Source of the DNA: Deltaproteobacteria bacterium IMCC39524
GTDB lineage: Bacteria > Desulfobacterota > Desulfuromonadia > Desulfuromonadales > BM103
Direction: 5' to 3'
Assembly: GCA_029667085.1 (NCBI GenBank)
Contig: JARUHJ010000001.1
Coordinates: 558,001 to 622,000 of the forward strand
Length of the DNA: 64,000 nucleotides
Part shown: in pieces, positions 26,920 to 35,317 of the stretch
Layout: the number at the start of each line of letters is the position of its first letter
Position numbering within the stretch: position 1 is the stretch's first letter
Notes under the pieces: model-generated
What the model was told of the DNA's origin: nothing
The model's input: only the letters and a program-made list of their open reading frames with translations
The model's database searches: none
Program-made: the position numbers and the translations under genes

Positions 26920-28359
26920 TCATCCTGCATCACGGCCCCATTGGATGCCCCATGGCAGATAAAAGAGGTTGAGCTTCTTGCCGTCAAGGTCTTTACGGTA
27001 GCGAACTAAGCCCTTAAGGAAGCTGATATCACTTTCAGCTTGCGAGTCCTTGCGGTACTGGATAACAGGGAAGAGCTCCCAGGCTAAACGATCACCCTGT
27101 TTCTCGCTCCAATAGAGATTCCAGAGCAAGCTGACAACACGATTTCCCTGCTGATCCCATTTCTGCTGATAAACACGCCACAATGGCGACCATAATCTTT
27201 CGATCGACTGGTTGTTGGGGAAAAACGGTTCAACCAGCGACAATACATGCAGATGGCTCACACCGTTGACGTTTTTATAACCGAAAAAAGGCCAGAAGTC
27301 GATTCGGCGCAATGAATCGCCCGTTTCATACTTAACTTCCCTCAGATCGGAGTAGAGGAAAAAAAGGACGCGATCCCGTCGTCGCATTATCAGTTCTGAA
27401 TTCATCTCTTCGATTTTATATACCGGCCAAAGATACCATCTCTCTCTTTTAACATCCATGGTTTCATCGGAAAAGAAGGGCAGTATTTTAAGACCGTGAT
27501 ATTTGTCGCCCTTGGTCACGCGCACCAGTGGCCAGGGAGCGTTCCAGGTCACGTATTCTTTTTCACGGTTTTCTACTTTTGAAAAGAAAGGCCACAGAAC
27601 TGTCCGGGAAGATTTCTTGGGAGAGTCTTTCCTGATATAGAATGGCCACGCCGCACGCACCTCTTGTGGATTATCAGTATTCAGTCTGAGCGACTCTGAA
27701 AAGAAGACCGGCCAGAGGAAAAACTTTTTGCGATAAACACCCTCTTTCTGACTTTGCCCATAAATTGGCCAGGCTTTGAAGCCAGATTCATTCTCACCGG
27801 AGATGCGCGCAAAAAAGGGCCAAAGGACATTGTCAATACGAGTCCCTTTGCGCTCGGTGCGACCATAGAGAGGAAAAAGGGTAAAGGATATGCGGTCGCG
27901 GCCAAACCAGTTATAGAGTGTCCCGTGAATGGGAAAGAAAGCCTTGTATTTGCCCTGCTCTTCTTCACCATAAAAGAAGAAAGGGAAAAGGTAAGAACGG
28001 TTGCGGCTACCCGATGCCGGGCTACCATGGTCAAAACTCAAAAGGCGCAGGACATGAAAACTGCTCGAGTCCTGTTCTTTTTTGAGGCCAAAGAGTGGAT
28101 AAAGGACGTCCGTCTCAGAGACACCCTCATCGTCAACCGCTCGATAAAAGAGTGGTCGTAGTGCATATTCCGTTTCGAAACCCTTGGTTTCATACTTCAG
28201 TAACGGACCAAGCAGGTGGGTACTTTTATAGTCGGCAGCGTCAGAAGCACGATAATCCCATAGCGGCCACAGTGTGGACAGGGTGGCATCGTATGCCAAC
28301 GCGGACGATGCACACCATAAAATGGTGAGCATTAAAAGAAATGAGAAGCCTTGTTTCAT
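26920..28359 (-). CDS. Exported protein of repeated WPF/LFPLYG beta motifs
   Basis: 479 aa, not recognised. Seen: a signal peptide (ending SSALA near residue 22), then about 16-18 repeats of an aromatic motif with a spacing near 25 residues: STLWPLWDY, ALRPLFYR, VLYPLFGL, TLFPLYGR, VLWPFFAR, AWPIYGQ, LWPVFF, AWPFYIR, VLWPFFSK, ILPFFSD, YLWPVYK, FWPFFGY. Each repeat resembles a beta strand followed by a polar turn. An outer-membrane beta barrel or a long beta sheet is the simplest reading. It lies 53 bp upstream of mlaE on the same strand, so it may be its outer-membrane partner; this is inference. Confidence 0.75.
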   Translation of the reverse strand: MKQGFSFLLMLTILWCASSALAYDATLSTLWPLWDYRASDAADYKSTHLLGPLLKYETKGFETEYALRPLFYRAVDDEGVSETDVLYPLFGLKKEQDSSSFHVLRLLSFDHGSPASGSRNRSYLFPFFFYGEEEQGKYKAFFPIHGTLYNWFGRDRISFTLFPLYGRTERKGTRIDNVLWPFFARISGENESGFKAWPIYGQSQKEGVYRKKFFLWPVFFSESLRLNTDNPQEVRAAWPFYIRKDSPKKSSRTVLWPFFSKVENREKEYVTWNAPWPLVRVTKGDKYHGLKILPFFSDETMDVKRERWYLWPVYKIEEMNSELIMRRRDRVLFFLYSDLREVKYETGDSLRRIDFWPFFGYKNVNGVSHLHVLSLVEPFFPNNQSIERLWSPLWRVYQQKWDQQGNRVVSLLWNLYWSEKQGDRLAWELFPVIQYRKDSQAESDISFLKGLVRYRKDLDGKKLNLFYLPWGIQWGRDAG

Positions 28360-28468
28360 TTATAAAACCAGGTAGTTGGTTGCAAGCTGAAATAAGTTGC
28401 CAATCATAGCACGAGGAATGAAGAGGAACAACAACTAGAGAGCGTCATCAAAGACAGGAGGATAACAT

Positions 28469-28600
28469 TTACGAATGCTCAGAATCATCCTCAGATGAAG
28501 AATTCCGCTTCCGGCTTGAGGAGACAAGATGCATGATGCCATGAACAACACCAAGGATCAGGATGATAAAAATGACATCGCCTAAACCAATATTTTGCAT
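28469..28600 (-). CDS. 43-aa single-span membrane peptide
   Basis: A very small gene: one hydrophobic helix (LGDVIFIILILGVVHGIMHLV, about 6-26, given here as one 20-residue core plus V) followed by a Ser/Arg then acidic C-terminal tail (SSSEDDSEHS). A clear Shine-Dalgarno (TGGAG) sits 5 nt before the ATG. It lies between the TPR gene and the WPF-repeat gene, all on the minus strand. No family recognised. Confidence 0.6.
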   Translation of the reverse strand: MQNIGLGDVIFIILILGVVHGIMHLVSSSRKRNSSSEDDSEHS

Positions 28601-28667
28601 AAAAACTCCACGCCTTACGCGTTAAATATTCATTGCCTGCCTTAACAACGGTCAAGAGATTTGACCT

Positions 28668-29627
28668 TTAGACTGACTCAAGCACAACTCTGGCCTGGTC
28701 GTGTTCCGAGTCCATTTCCAGGGCCTGGCTCAAGGCATCAAAGGCTCCGGAGCTATCTTCCATCTTGAGACGACACATGCCCAGCAGACAGAGAAAATCT
28801 GCCGATTTAAGTTCAGACATGAAATAAGCGTCTTCTTCCAGACGCTCCAGCAACTCTGTCGCTAAAGCATAGTCCTCAGCCGAGTAAAGCTGCATCGCAT
28901 GCCCGATACACTCCAGGTCATCCATCAATGGGTGATCCGGAAAGCCGATTTCGACGCATCTCTCGAGGCGAGCCTTTACCTTTGTGATTGTTGCTTCATC
29001 AGTAAGCAGATCCAAAAGCTTTCGCAGGCGGTTCATTGCGGTCGGATAATCACCGAACAGGATATCAATGTCTGCCAGCAAGCTGAGCGCCGCGGGATCC
29101 TCAGGGTTAAGTTTTAACAGATTCTGACCGAAGCGCATGGCATCAAGCAAATTGCGGCGAACTTGGGGGAGCTCAATAAAGGTTAATGCCAGAGCGTAAA
29201 ACCCTTGCGCCAGTTGCCACACGAGTCCGGCATTGTCAGGCTCGAGCAGACGTAGAATCTTGAGATAGGTGAGCTTGCGAAAAACATAGGCAGGATCAAC
29301 TTCTTTTTTATCAAGCATGACAACGTGAGCAGCCAGGTCGGCCAGAAAGTGCGAATAGCCGTCGCGCAGAAGCTCAGCATATTCCTGATTGTTGAGACAC
29401 TCCGGAAATTGGCGGAGATAATCATAAACGCCCTCCCCTATGGCGTTGTCACCGGGCAGATTCTCTGCAGCGCCTAACGCCTCCATGTCTGCAATCTTGA
29501 TCGGCAACGGAATCTGCGGCAAGGCAACAGGCTGCTGCTCGGGCCCGACATGAATCATGTGTCCTTCAGGCGGCAGCCAAAAAACAAATTGCTGCGGGTT
29601 GAGATTGTTTCTATCAAGTTCAGTCAA
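28668..29627 (-). CDS. TPR-repeat protein of unknown role
   Basis: 319 aa. Seen: a proline-rich N-terminus (PEGHMIHVGPEQQP), then tetratricopeptide-like helices, most clearly LLKLNPEDPAALSLLADIDI, DYPTAMNRLRKLLDLL and the C-terminal pair FLCLLGMCRLKMEDSSGAF with DALSQALEMDSEHDQARVV. TPRs mediate protein-protein contacts; in Gram-negatives similar short TPR proteins (e.g. type III chaperones) exist but nothing here proves that. The start is a TTG at 29627 with AGGAG 7 nt upstream; extension to 29711 adds 28 residues of no clear kind. Confidence 0.72.
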   Translation of the reverse strand: MTELDRNNLNPQQFVFWLPPEGHMIHVGPEQQPVALPQIPLPIKIADMEALGAAENLPGDNAIGEGVYDYLRQFPECLNNQEYAELLRDGYSHFLADLAAHVVMLDKKEVDPAYVFRKLTYLKILRLLEPDNAGLVWQLAQGFYALALTFIELPQVRRNLLDAMRFGQNLLKLNPEDPAALSLLADIDILFGDYPTAMNRLRKLLDLLTDEATITKVKARLERCVEIGFPDHPLMDDLECIGHAMQLYSAEDYALATELLERLEEDAYFMSELKSADFLCLLGMCRLKMEDSSGAFDALSQALEMDSEHDQARVVLESV

Positions 29628-29767
29628 AATGTAGCTCCTGCAGGAAGGGCTGATGACTCTTAAATATCGATACGCCAAGTAAGTTTTACTAGAGAGGCTG
29701 GTGCAGGTCAATCAGGATTTAAGGAACTGTGAATAAGGGCAGAGGCAAGGAGCCAGCGGGCTTAAAA

Positions 29768-29803
29768 ACAAAAACCCCGCAACTCTAAAGAGCTACGGGG
29801 TTC
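29768..29803 (-). terminator. Terminator after tRNA-Glu
   Basis: On the minus strand AACCCCGTAGCTC / GAGTTGCGGGGTT forms a stem with one mismatch, followed by TTTGTTTTT, a few bases after the tRNA-Glu 3' end. Confidence 0.85.
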
Positions 29804-29808
29804 CTGAA

Positions 29809-29886
29809 TGGTACGCCCTAGGGGATTCGAACCCCTGTCGCCGCCGTGAAAGGGCGGTGTCCTAGGCCAGGCTAGACGAAGAGCGC
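29809..29886 (-). tRNA. tRNA-Glu (TTC)
   Basis: 78 nt with encoded CCA. Anticodon stem CCGCC / GGCGG with loop CTTTCAC (anticodon TTC); T-loop TTCGAAT. The first acceptor pair is G-U rather than G-C. It lies downstream of tRNA-Gln and about 0.7 kb from gltX, its cognate synthetase. Confidence 0.94.
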
Positions 29887-29932
29887 ATATAAACTATGCT
29901 CTCACGGGGAAAATGTTCCCCTGTTGAATCTG

Positions 29933-30007
29933 TGGCTGGGGTGGGAGGATTTGAACCCCCGAATGACGGGATCAGAACCCGTTGCCTTACCACTTGGCGA
30001 CACCCCA
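29933..30007 (-). tRNA. tRNA-Gln (CTG)
   Basis: 75 nt with encoded CCA. Acceptor TGGGGTG / CACCCCA, anticodon stem ACGGG / CCCGT with loop TTCTGAT (anticodon CTG), T-loop TTCAAAT. Probably one transcript with the tRNA-Glu 46 bp downstream. Confidence 0.95.
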
Positions 30008-30250
30008 CTGTAATGTAACCTTAATGCTATGTGGTCAAATGTGCCACCATGTGCAGCTCTCTCAATTTCAAGATCGCATCAGGTTGTACGTTATGATAAA
30101 TCTCCGTCAATTGAGAGGCGTAACATACTAAAAGGAGTCCTGCCTTGGCAAGAGAAAAAATCAAATACTGACACTTTTTTTGCAACTCAAGCCATGAAGC
30201 CTAAAGCTCAGTCTTTCTGAGTGGTTGAAGTCAGAGAATGAGCAAGGGGA

Positions 30251-30454
30251 TCAGGACTCTTTCGAACGACGAACGGTTACGGACTCCCCACCAATTCCCC
30301 AGCTGTCGGTATCGACTTCTTCGATAACAACCACCGTTGTCGCCGGGTTCTTGTCAAGGGTTTCGACCAGTAAATCAGTGACGCCCTTGATGAGCCGAGC
30401 CTTTTGTTCAGAAGTTGCTCCGTCTTTAGTAATCTTGATGTTTACAAAGGGCAT
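30251..30454 (-). CDS. 4-oxalocrotonate tautomerase-family protein
   Basis: A 67-aa tautomerase-superfamily protein; classical members isomerise 2-hydroxymuconate. Seen: MPFVNIKITKDG, giving catalytic Pro1 after Met removal, and a small beta-alpha-beta fold with VIEEVDTDSWGIGG near the end, as in the family. AGGAGG lies upstream of the ATG. No aromatic-degradation genes surround it, so the physiological substrate is open. Confidence 0.88.
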   Translation of the reverse strand: MPFVNIKITKDGATSEQKARLIKGVTDLLVETLDKNPATTVVVIEEVDTDSWGIGGESVTVRRSKES

Positions 30455-30567
30455 CTTTTATTCCCTCCTCAGTCAGCATAGCAGTCTTGCCCTGCTGTTG
30501 ATGAGTGTGCGTAACGAATCCCCCCCACCGACACGGCGGGGAGGAAGAAATTAAAATCCGCATGGGC

Positions 30568-31962
30568 TTAATCGAGGAACAGAAGGGCCTTATTCAGTCG
30601 TGCCATGACAGCGTCCTGACCCAGCACACTGACAACGTCATAGATACTTGGGCTGACAGTACCACCCGTAAGCGCGACACGTACGACCGGGCCAATCTTG
30701 CCCAGCTTCAATCCACTCTCTTCCATCAACGCTTTGAAAGCGGTCTCAACATCGGCCAACGCGAAAGACGACAGCGAACCCAGATGCTTGATCAGTAACT
30801 CCAAAACCGGTCGTTGCTCGAGGTTAAGGAACTTCTCTGCCGCGGCTTCTTCATAAGTCTCCGGAGCAACAAAATAGAAGTGAGCGCCCTCCGCCATCTC
30901 TACCAGCGTCTTGGCACGGTCCTGGAGGGTTTTAACAACAGCTGTCAAATCAGGGCCGTTTTCAATATCAACGCCCTGTTTCTCAATCAGTTCTGCGACC
31001 AAACCTGCAAGGCGCTGCGGATCACCGGTCTTGATATAATGCTCATTCAGCCACAACAGCTTGTCCGGGTTAAAAACTCCCGCTGATCGGCCAACGTTAT
31101 CGAGGCTGAACTTTTCGATCAAGTCATCCATTGAGAAGATCTCTTCATCACCGAACGACCAGCCAAGGCGCACCAGGTAGTTAACCATAGCCTCGGGAAG
31201 AAAGCCCATCTCCCTGTAAACCATAACGGAGGTTGCACCATGTCGCTTGGAGAGACGTTTCTTGTCGGCCCCCAGGATCATCGGCACATGGGCAAACTCC
31301 GGGACTTCGTAGCCAAGAGCTTTATACATGGGAATCTGGCGTACTGTGTTGTTGACATGATCATCACCACGAATAACGAGGTTGATGCCCATCTCGGCAT
31401 CATCGATCACCACAACGAAGTTATAGGTCGGGTTGCCATCGGTGCGCTGGATAATCAGATCATCAAGCTCATCGTTTTCAACCGAGATCGTGCCCTTGAT
31501 ACGATCGACAAAAGCAGTATTGCCATCACGAGGCGTTTTGAAACGAACAACAAAGGGGGCCTCAGGCTGATCAGTACGCTCGCGGCAGGTGCCGTCGTAA
31601 CGCGGCTTGCCACCGGACTTCATTGCGGCTTCACGTTTGGCGTTCAATTCGTCGGAGCTGCAGTAACAACGATAAGCGAGCCCCTTGTTGAGCAGGTCAG
31701 AGACTTTACTCTTGTAGAGATCGTAACGTTCCGACTGGTAAAAAGGGCCCTCATCGTAACTGAGACCCAGCCAGTCCATAGCCTGCAAGATCGCATCGAC
31801 AGATTCCTGGGTAGATCTTTCCACATCCGTGTCCTCGATCCTCAGCACGAAGGTGCCCTGCTCTTTCTTGGCCAGCAGGTAATTAAACAGGGCCGTCCGG
31901 GCGCCACCAATGTGCAGGTAACCGGTTGGACTCGGGGCAAAACGAACTCGCAAATCAGACAT
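30568..31962 (-). CDS. gltX: Glutamate--tRNA ligase
   Basis: Charges tRNA-Glu (class I synthetase). Seen: [21 protein letters not shown] (HIGH motif as HIGG, quoted in part), the KMSKS motif as [11 protein letters not shown] near residue 240, and a helical anticodon-binding C-terminal half; 464 aa. The start is the ATG at 31962 with GGAG 6 nt upstream. tRNA-Glu and tRNA-Gln genes follow on the same strand. With both tRNAs present, the enzyme may also mischarge tRNA-Gln in a GatCAB route; not shown here. Confidence 0.97.
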   Translation of the reverse strand: MSDLRVRFAPSPTGYLHIGGARTALFNYLLAKKEQGTFVLRIEDTDVERSTQESVDAILQAMDWLGLSYDEGPFYQSERYDLYKSKVSDLLNKGLAYRCYCSSDELNAKREAAMKSGGKPRYDGTCRERTDQPEAPFVVRFKTPRDGNTAFVDRIKGTISVENDELDDLIIQRTDGNPTYNFVVVIDDAEMGINLVIRGDDHVNNTVRQIPMYKALGYEVPEFAHVPMILGADKKRLSKRHGATSVMVYREMGFLPEAMVNYLVRLGWSFGDEEIFSMDDLIEKFSLDNVGRSAGVFNPDKLLWLNEHYIKTGDPQRLAGLVAELIEKQGVDIENGPDLTAVVKTLQDRAKTLVEMAEGAHFYFVAPETYEEAAAEKFLNLEQRPVLELLIKHLGSLSSFALADVETAFKALMEESGLKLGKIGPVVRVALTGGTVSPSIYDVVSVLGQDAVMARLNKALLFLD

Positions 31963-31985
31963 CAAAAACTCCTGAGACTATGAAT

Positions 31986-32045
31986 TCAACGCGGAGACGC
32001 AGAGGCGCTGAAAAAAATTCCCGCAACTCCATGCCTCCGCGTTGA
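31986..32045. repeat. Inverted repeat of the CAACGCGGAG intergenic family
   Basis: TCAACGCGGAG at 31986-31996 and CTCCGCGTTGA at 32035-32045 form an 11-bp inverted pair around GACGCAGAGGCGCTG. Related AACGC-AAGGCGC and GACGCAGAGG fragments occur near 43870 and 54980. Confidence 0.6.
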
Positions 32046-32128
32046 TAATTTTCAAAATAAAGAGGCCACTTCTTAAGTGACCCGCTTTATACCGGAATTC
32101 ATGGTGAGTGGCAAGCCTGTCACGACAT

Positions 32129-32929
32129 TCAAAAGACACGCACGCCGGCATAGCCGACGACGGAAGACTGGTCTCCGGTCACATCACCGGAATTACTGTA
32201 TGCAACCAACTCTGCTTGCGTGGCACCAAGAGCAAGCGCAGCCCTGAGCATAACGACTGTCGGCAAGACGCCGCACATGGAGATCTTGTTCTCGTATACG
32301 ACCTCGTAAAGCCCTACAGGATCGAGAGCCAAAGCCCTTTCCAAAGCAAGGGAATCCTTCTTACGGGCAACCTCCCCTGCTTCGTAATGAGTCATATCAG
32401 TACTGGCCACAATCAGCGGGGGCTCCTCACAGGAGGAGATGACGCGTGCCAGACCATCGCCAAGGGCCAGAAGCGTATCCAGGGGCAGACGATCGATGCA
32501 AAGCGGAACAATTTGCAGACCGGGAGACGCGTATTGCAGGAAAGGAACTTGCACCTCGAGAGAATGTTCATCCATGTGAGCCGTAACATCATCAGCGGCC
32601 ATAGAACATTCTGCCAACAAACGCCCGGCCAGAGGTGAAGCGATCTCCACTCGCCCGAGGGGAGTCTCCCAAGCGCCATTTGCGTAGACCGCAGCGGCAT
32701 GTCCGCGACCGTGATGGTTGGGCCCGAGGAGGATGACTTGTTTAGGGACTTTCACATGTGAGAAGGTTTTGCCGGCCACGGCTCCAGAGTACACATAGCC
32801 AGCATGGGGTGACATCACCGCAATAGAGGGCTCGGGCGTCGCGGAGACCATCAAGGCTTCGACATCACTCAGAAGTCGTTCTTTATTTCCGGAGTAAAAT
32901 TGCCCTGCAACAACAGCTGAACGTAACAT
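32129..32929 (-). CDS. amrB: AmmeMemoRadiSam system protein B (MEMO1 family)
   Basis: MEMO1-like dioxygenase-fold protein; its AMMECR1 and radical-SAM partners are often neighbours but are absent here. Seen: LRSAVVAGQFYSG at the N-terminus, MSPHAGYVYSGAVA, ILLGPNHHGRG, MDEHSLEVQVPFLQY and ASTDMTHYE, the conserved metal-site histidines of the family; 266 aa. The start is the ATG at 32929 with GGGAG about 6 nt upstream; the ORF extends to 32965 without support. It follows a TauE/SafE gene by 19 bp. Its biochemical role is still debated. Confidence 0.9.
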   Translation of the reverse strand: MLRSAVVAGQFYSGNKERLLSDVEALMVSATPEPSIAVMSPHAGYVYSGAVAGKTFSHVKVPKQVILLGPNHHGRGHAAAVYANGAWETPLGRVEIASPLAGRLLAECSMAADDVTAHMDEHSLEVQVPFLQYASPGLQIVPLCIDRLPLDTLLALGDGLARVISSCEEPPLIVASTDMTHYEAGEVARKKDSLALERALALDPVGLYEVVYENKISMCGVLPTVVMLRAALALGATQAELVAYSNSGDVTGDQSSVVGYAGVRVF

Positions 32930-32948
32930 GCGCTCTCCCGTCTTGGAG

Positions 32949-33773
32949 TTATGCAAACCATGCACGATAGATCATGCGCAAACCAACCATGACCAATAGA
33001 CCCGCGAAGGCCTTAAGAAGTTTATCATGGGTTGTACGACTGGCAACACGGACACCGATACGCGCCATTCCAATCGTAAAAGGTGCAACCAGGGCCAGAA
33101 CCAGGCAATTGACATAGCCAAGAGAGAATGGTGGTAAGAGGTTGGATTCCCAGCCATGGAACATGTACGACAGGGCTCCGAACAGAGAAGACACAACGAT
33201 CAGAGCGCTCGAGTTGCCGACAGCAAGGTGAATCGGAAAGCACAAAGCTATAACCATGAGTGGCACGGCAATGACACCTCCGCCGACACCGAAAAAAGAG
33301 CTGAAGACGCCGCCGGCAAAACCGACCAGAGCCAAGGCCCAGCGTGAGACATGGTTACTTCGTTCCGGCGGGAGGCGTGGATTAAAAATCAGAAGTTGGA
33401 CGGCAACCAGAATCTGCATCGTACCAAACAACCCTTTAAGCCATTCGCCACTGAGCAGTGAAGCCAGCCAGGCGCCACTGAGCGCACCAAGAGCCCCACC
33501 CAAGCAAAGAAAAGCGACCTGGTACCATTCGACATTGCCTCGTTTACGATGACCAAAGGTGCTGCTGAGGGCCGTTGGGATAATAATTGCGAGACTGGTA
33601 CCAAAAGCGGTATGAACCATGATCTCCGGAGCGAAGCCCGAGGCGTCAAAGGCCCACAGAAAAAGAGGCACGAGAATGATGCCACCACCAATACCAAGAA
33701 GCCCGGCCAAAAAGCCTGCCAGACAACCCAGAACAACGAAGAGGACGATGGTCGCAATACTGAAGGTGCCCAT
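32949..33773 (-). CDS. TauE/SafE-family membrane permease
   Basis: Inner-membrane protein of the TauE/SafE family, linked elsewhere to export of sulfite, sulfoacetate or other anions. Seen: about eight membrane segments in 274 aa arranged as two similar halves, each with a GIGGG-type motif (GLLGIGGGIILVPLF near 24 and FFGVGGGVIAVPL near 165). Substrate not determinable. Likely cotranscribed with the MEMO1-family gene. Confidence 0.9.
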   Translation of the reverse strand: MGTFSIATIVLFVVLGCLAGFLAGLLGIGGGIILVPLFLWAFDASGFAPEIMVHTAFGTSLAIIIPTALSSTFGHRKRGNVEWYQVAFLCLGGALGALSGAWLASLLSGEWLKGLFGTMQILVAVQLLIFNPRLPPERSNHVSRWALALVGFAGGVFSSFFGVGGGVIAVPLMVIALCFPIHLAVGNSSALIVVSSLFGALSYMFHGWESNLLPPFSLGYVNCLVLALVAPFTIGMARIGVRVASRTTHDKLLKAFAGLLVMVGLRMIYRAWFA

Positions 33774-33786
33774 AAACTAGCCGAAA

Positions 33787-33821
33787 ACAAAACAGGCCAG
33801 CCGCAAAGCGACTGACCTGTT
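33787..33821 (-). terminator. Terminator after tRNA-Cys
   Basis: On the minus strand AACAGGTCAGTCGC / GCGGCTGGCCTGTT (stem with two mismatches, 4-nt loop) is followed by TTGTTTT. Confidence 0.85.
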
Positions 33822-33826
33822 GATTT

Positions 33827-33900
33827 TGGAGGCTCCGACCAGATTCGAACTGGTGATGGAGATTTTGCAGACCTCTGCCTTACCACTTGGCGACGGAGCC
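33827..33900 (-). tRNA. tRNA-Cys (GCA)
   Basis: 74 nt with encoded CCA. Acceptor GGCTCCG / CGGAGCC, anticodon stem GAGGT / ATCTC with loop CTGCAAA (anticodon GCA), T-loop TTCGAAT. A good promoter lies just upstream. Confidence 0.96.
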
Positions 33901-33918
33901 ATCAAAAAAAGAGTGTCT

Positions 33919-33947
33919 TGAATACCAAAGGGCACGTAATGTGTCAA
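33919..33947 (-). promoter_or_regulatory. Promoter of tRNA-Cys
   Basis: Minus strand TTGACA, 17-nt spacer, TATTCA; the -10 lies 18 bp before the tRNA 5' end. Confidence 0.7.
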
Positions 33948-33971
33948 GCTCAAATTCCTTATTGCAGAAGA

Positions 33972-34283
33972 TCAGGAGTCGCTTTTCAGCTTATCCAGAA
34001 CGGAATCAATCTTACCTTGCAAGCCATGACTCCCCTGGTCACGACGATCGTCAATTTTGATCAGCGTCGAAACCCGTTCGGCGCCTTGGTCAAAAGGGAC
34101 TTCATGCATTTTGCGCAAGAGCGGGAAGAGCTCATCCATATCACCTTCAATGACCGTTCCCATGGGGGTCAGCTGGTAAACCAGACCCGAGGCAGTCACA
34201 AGCTCAACACAAGCTGCCACATAGCGGGAAACGCCAGGGGTCGCGGTACCAAGAGGTGCGACACTGATCTCAACAACAGCCAT
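33972..34283 (-). CDS. MTH1187-family thiamine-binding-type protein
   Basis: A 103-aa ferredoxin-like-fold protein of the MTH1187/YkoF-related family (formerly DUF77), some members of which bind thiamine. Seen: VVEISVAPLGTATPGVSRYVA at the N-terminus (quoted in part), YQLTPMGTVIEGDMDELFPLL, and a polar helix at the end, matching the usual length and order. No thiamine genes are adjacent, so ligand binding is inferred from family only. Confidence 0.85.
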   Translation of the reverse strand: MAVVEISVAPLGTATPGVSRYVAACVELVTASGLVYQLTPMGTVIEGDMDELFPLLRKMHEVPFDQGAERVSTLIKIDDRRDQGSHGLQGKIDSVLDKLKSDS

Positions 34284-34336
34284 ACACTGCTCCTTCTACA
34301 GGTTGGACAAAAGACCTAACGGGTCTTGTCTGACAG

Positions 34337-35242
34337 TTACTCTGTCTCGACTTTTATACGGACCGAAGAGCCGTTCTGTGCACTCCCCCTGCCCGCACCT
34401 AAAATCTCACGGCTCAGGCCATCCTGAGTCTGTACATGACCACCGAGCTCGTACCACGCACCCACAGGGGCATTGACCTTTGTTGCCAGTTCATGAAAAA
34501 CAATTTGCTGTGGGTTGTCTCGATCAAAGAAAGCCATAAAAGGCCTGACTTCCATCTCTACCATGCCATTATACAAGGTCGGCAGGATTTCAAACCCTGT
34601 ATCCACTTTCTCGTAGGAGGTCGTCGCAATAAAGCCTGGATGCTGCCTGCAGTAAGTCAGCATCTGGATTGTAAAGGGTACCGCGCGACCGACGCTGACA
34701 AGTGCAGGTTCGCCTTCCAGCACTGAGACAAATTGGCTGACCTGCCGGCTCTCACGGTAACGACTGTCAGTGCCACGAACCTTGAGTCGATTCTGACCGG
34801 AATCGACAATGATTGTCGAGCTGCCTGCAGGAGATTTATTTCCCGAAGGATCAAAAACAATACGACTATCGTCATTTTGAAGACGCCCGGAGGTGCTGAC
34901 ACCACGTTCATGACCTGAAAAGGTTTTGCCCTGTTCAATAGTGACACGAAGCATCTGTTTGGAACGATCATAAGAATCAACCAGACGAGCAACCTCATCA
35001 AGCGCCGAAGGTGACGCATTGACAACCAAAGTGTTTCGGTATGCAGCGACTCTGGCCTCCTCACCTAGCAAGTTGCGAACCATCTCTGCAAGTTCACCAA
35101 CCGGACGGTGCTGAAGTTCAAAGAGGCGCATCTCAGCCGAGGCTGGATCAGGGAAGGCACCACAGGCGAACAAAGCAAAAAACAGGACAAGTAAGAGTTG
35201 CAACCGATATCGAACGATCATAACGGGAGTTAATGTCTCCAT
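34337..35242 (-). CDS. Orphan secretin-like (N1/secretin domain) protein
   Basis: 301 aa, exported (signal peptide ending PASA near residue 36). Seen: an N1-type secretin domain (MRLFELQHRPVGELAEMVRN, then TLVVNASPSALDEVARLVDS) followed by a C-terminal part with GFEILPTLYNGMVEMEVRPFM, which resembles the start of a secretin barrel strand. True secretins are 450-700 aa, so this is a short or partial relative and no type II/IV assembly genes are near. The start codon is uncertain (35242 or 35221). It may be a periplasmic or minor outer-membrane protein. Confidence 0.75.
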   Translation of the reverse strand: METLTPVMIVRYRLQLLLVLFFALFACGAFPDPASAEMRLFELQHRPVGELAEMVRNLLGEEARVAAYRNTLVVNASPSALDEVARLVDSYDRSKQMLRVTIEQGKTFSGHERGVSTSGRLQNDDSRIVFDPSGNKSPAGSSTIIVDSGQNRLKVRGTDSRYRESRQVSQFVSVLEGEPALVSVGRAVPFTIQMLTYCRQHPGFIATTSYEKVDTGFEILPTLYNGMVEMEVRPFMAFFDRDNPQQIVFHELATKVNAPVGAWYELGGHVQTQDGLSREILGAGRGSAQNGSSVRIKVETE

Positions 35243-35317
35243 AAAAGTATGAACAAGCAGATTTTTCCCAAAGCACTGATAATAGAATACCAGAGAACTA
35301 CCTGCAACGCCGAAGAG

